Shown here: one piece after another, positions 43,289-45,373 of the stretch
How the letters are laid out: every line of letters starts with the position of its first letter
Numbering within the stretch: position 1 is the stretch's first letter
Source: Alphaproteobacteria bacterium
GTDB taxonomy: Bacteria; Pseudomonadota; Alphaproteobacteria; Rhizobiales; Hyphomicrobiaceae
NCBI GenBank assembly: GCA_019137195.1
Contig: JAGVSR010000125.1
Span: forward strand, 1 to 45,373
Length of the DNA stretch: 45,373 nt
Reading direction: 5' to 3'
Translations under genes and position numbers: made by a program
Notes under the pieces: model-generated
The model's database searches: none
What the model saw: only the letters and a program-made list of their open reading frames with translations
Told to the model about the DNA's origin: nothing

Positions 43289-44140
43289 ATGAGTCATCGC
43301 AAGCCACATCAGGCGCTCGCGGCGCGCGACAGGCCTGACAAACGCGCACTTCGCGGCCCCTTCGATGTCATCGGCGACGTGCATGGGTGCGCCGACGAGC
43401 TGATGGAGCTCATGAGGCGGCTCGGCTACGAGGTCGACCTCGACGGCAGCGGCGACCGCCGCCGCGCGCACGTCTCGGCACCAGCCGGCCGGCGCGCGGT
43501 CTTCGTCGGAGACCTCGTCGACCGCGGCCCCAACTCGCCCGATGTGCTGAGGATCGTGATGGCCATGGCTGAAAGCGGTCACGGCCTCGCCGTTCCCGGC
43601 AACCACGACGTCAAATTCGTGCGCTGGCTCGAGGGTCGCAACGTCAAGCTCTCCCATGGCCTCGAGGCCACCGCGCGCCAGCTCGAGGGAGCCTCGGCCG
43701 GGTTCCGGGCCCGGCTTCTCGAATTCCTGTCGCCGCTCCCGATCTACGTCTGGCTGGACGGCGGCGCGCTCGTCGTCACCCACGCCGGCCTCAAAGAGGA
43801 TATGATCGGCCGCGACTCGGGCGAGATCAGGAGCTTCTGCCTGTTCGGTGACACCTCCGGCGAGACCGACGAGCACGGCCTCCCGGTACGCTATCACTGG
43901 GCGGCCGGCTATCGCGGACAGCCCGCAATCGTCTACGGCCACACCCCGGTCCCCGAGGCGGAGTGGGTCAACAATACGCTCTGCGTCGACACCGGCTGCT
44001 GCTTCGGCGGCCGACTGACGGCGCTGCGCTGGCCCGAGCGCGACATCGTCTCCGTGCCCGCCCGAGAGACCTACACACCGACGCGCCGCCCCTTCGGCCA
44101 TCCACCCGTTCGCCCGGGTGTGGAAATCATCGGCGGGTGA
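43289..44140 (+). CDS. PrpE/Pnkp-like metallophosphoesterase
   Basis: A 283-residue phosphatase of the metallophosphoesterase fold with GDVHG (29-33), GDLVDRG (74-80), GNHD (104-107), a later metal His in VVTHAGL and GHTP near the end. This order matches PrpE and the bacterial Pnkp phosphatase domain (di-adenosine tetraphosphatase, Ser/Thr phosphatase or polynucleotide 3'-phosphatase). There is no kinase or ligase domain, so it is not a full Pnkp. The substrate is uncertain. ATG at 43289; it lies 46 bases after glcF but is probably a separate unit. Confidence 0.88.
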   Translation: MSHRKPHQALAARDRPDKRALRGPFDVIGDVHGCADELMELMRRLGYEVDLDGSGDRRRAHVSAPAGRRAVFVGDLVDRGPNSPDVLRIVMAMAESGHGLAVPGNHDVKFVRWLEGRNVKLSHGLEATARQLEGASAGFRARLLEFLSPLPIYVWLDGGALVVTHAGLKEDMIGRDSGEIRSFCLFGDTSGETDEHGLPVRYHWAAGYRGQPAIVYGHTPVPEAEWVNNTLCVDTGCCFGGRLTALRWPERDIVSVPARETYTPTRRPFGHPPVRPGVEIIGG

Positions 44141-44244
44141 ATGCTCTCCAGATCCGGCGCAGCTATGAAGGCCGGAGATTCGCCACGTCCGCTTGTATAC
44201 AGTCTGCTCGTCGGGCACTGCGCCACTTCTAGGGAGCCGAAAGC

Positions 44245-45373
44245 ATGACCACCATCGCCGCCCGCATCGCTGAGGAGCTCAATGTTGGGGTCGGGCAGGT
44301 GAGCGCTGCCGTAGACCTCCTGACCGAGGGCGCGACGGTGCCCTTCATCGCCCGCTACCGCAAGGAGAAGACCGGCGGCCTCGACGACACGCAATTGAGA
44401 AAGCTCGAGGAGCGCCTCGGCTATCTCACCGAGCTCGAGGACCGGCGCGCCGCGATCGTGAAGTCGGTCACCGAGCAGGGCAAGATGACCCCGGAGCTAT
44501 CGCGTGCCATCGCCGGAGCCGAGACCAAGGTCGCACTCGAGGACCTCTATGCCCCCTATAAGCCCAAGCGGCGCACGAAGGCCCAGATCGCCCGCGAGGC
44601 GGGCCTCGAGCCGCTCGCTGACGCGCTCCTCTCCAATCCCGCACTGGACCCCGCCGCCGAAGCGGAGAGGTTCCTCAACACCGAGGCAGGCTTTGCCGAC
44701 GCCAAGGCCGCACTCGACGGTGCGCGTCACATCATCATCGAGCGCATCGGCGAGAACGCAAAGCTCGTCGGTGAGGTGCGGGAGTGGCTGTGGTTGACCG
44801 GTCTCGTCACATCCAAGGTCTTGAAGGGCAAGGAGACCGAGGGTGCCAAATTCTCCGACTACTTCGACTTCGGCCAGGCTGTCCGCGACATGCCCTCGCA
44901 CCGGGCGCTCGCTCTCCTCCGCGGCCGCAACGAGGGCATCCTCGACATCGATCTCGACGTCGTGCCCGAGCCCGGCAAACCGCACCCGGCCGAACTGAAG
45001 ATCATGGCCGCCTTCAACATCGCCGACCGCGGCCGCCTCGCCGACCGCTGGTTGATCGACACCGTCAAGCTGGCCTGGAAGGCGAAGCTTCACGTCTCGC
45101 TCGCCGTCGATCTCCTGACGCGGCTGAAGGAAGGCTCGGACACCGCAGCCATCGGCGTCTTCAAGTCGAACCTGAAAGACCTCCTCCTCGCCGCGCCCGC
45201 AGGTCCGCGCGTCACCATGGGCCTCGATCCTGGCATCAGGACAGGCGTCAAGGTTGCCGTCGTCGACGCCACCGGCAAGCTCCTCGACACCACGACCGTC
45301 TACCCGCACGAGCCGAGGAACGACTGGAACGGTGCGCTCGCTGCCATGGCCGCACTGTGTCTCAGGCACAAAG
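44245..45373 (+). CDS. tex: Tex family transcription accessory protein, 5' part
   Basis: The gene continues past the right edge; 376 codons are visible with no stop. Starts MTTIAARIAEELNVGVGQVS with AGGGAG 8 bases before the ATG. The N-terminal Tex domain is seen in LTEGATVPFIARYRKEKTGGLDD, LEDLYAPYKPKRRTKAQIAREAGLEPLAD and the YFDFGQAVRDMPSHRALALLRGRNEG block. The YqgF-like RNase H fold begins at TMGLDPGIRTGVKVAVVD. Tex is an RNA-binding factor with an S1 domain at its C-terminus (not visible here), involved in transcription under stress. The part seen is intact. Confidence 0.95.
   Translation, partial: MTTIAARIAEELNVGVGQVSAAVDLLTEGATVPFIARYRKEKTGGLDDTQLRKLEERLGYLTELEDRRAAIVKSVTEQGKMTPELSRAIAGAETKVALEDLYAPYKPKRRTKAQIAREAGLEPLADALLSNPALDPAAEAERFLNTEAGFADAKAALDGARHIIIERIGENAKLVGEVREWLWLTGLVTSKVLKGKETEGAKFSDYFDFGQAVRDMPSHRALALLRGRNEGILDIDLDVVPEPGKPHPAELKIMAAFNIADRGRLADRWLIDTVKLAWKAKLHVSLAVDLLTRLKEGSDTAAIGVFKSNLKDLLLAAPAGPRVTMGLDPGIRTGVKVAVVDATGKLLDTTTVYPHEPRNDWNGALAAMAALCLRHK

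Noticed and set aside
1-45373. CRISPR arrays, tRNA or rRNA genes, prophage or transposon genes
   Set aside because: No regularly spaced repeats, no cloverleaf sequences and no transposase or integrase motifs were seen.

Overview
The window is GC-rich chromosomal DNA of an alphaproteobacterium, most likely of the order Hyphomicrobiales (Rhizobiales). The evidence is a stand-alone IalB-family protein, a BcsS-like protein, a DUF4169/ribbon-helix-helix pair, a phasin, a TadG-like protein, an alphaproteobacterial RpoH and a CtrA-type box (TTAA-N7-TTAAC) in front of a cell-wall amidase. The genus cannot be fixed from the sequence alone. I see no rRNA, tRNA, CRISPR array, transposase, phage gene or plasmid gene; most genes are densely packed housekeeping and envelope genes.

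Layout. Positions 1-5650: start of a GlsB/YeaQ-type membrane protein, about 1 kb without a convincing gene, a secreted DUF1254/DUF1214 protein and a UvrD/PcrA helicase. 5.9-13.9 kb: a 1381-residue AsmA protein, a small DNA-binding pair (DUF4169 and RHH), an unrecognised anchored 251-residue protein, a peroxiredoxin with a periplasmic DsbD-alpha-like protein, and YqgE/AlgH. 14.0-21.3 kb (minus strand): a tightly coupled unit thrC - M16 peptidase - GNAT acetyltransferase - large membrane GGDEF/EAL protein whose catalytic motifs are both degenerate. 21.6-28.1 kb: IalB, phasin, BcsS-like protein, an ABC exporter with an odd in-frame insertion, prolyl aminopeptidase and two small secreted proteins.

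28.3-34.7 kb (plus strand): an ECF sigma factor followed by a membrane-anchored VWA/DUF3520 protein, an AMIN/amidase_3 cell-wall amidase preceded by a CtrA-type box, and a TadG-like VWA protein with a Cys/Tyr-rich insert. 35.4-36.3 kb: rpoH. 36.7-43.2 kb: a 2-hydroxyacid oxidation region with a LutA-like iron-sulfur protein and a LysR regulator on the minus strand, facing glcD-glcE-glcF (glycolate oxidase) on the plus strand. 43.3 kb to the end: a PrpE/Pnkp-like metallophosphatase and the 5' part of tex.

Best candidates for something new: (1) the ECF sigma / VWA-DUF3520 pair, which could be a signalling unit in which a periplasmic VWA sensor replaces a classical anti-sigma factor; (2) the doubly degenerate GGDEF-EAL receptor translationally coupled to thrC, the peptidase and the acetyltransferase; (3) the roughly 50-residue palindrome-bearing in-frame insertion in the ABC exporter. 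None is proven by sequence alone. Most of the window is ordinary core genome.
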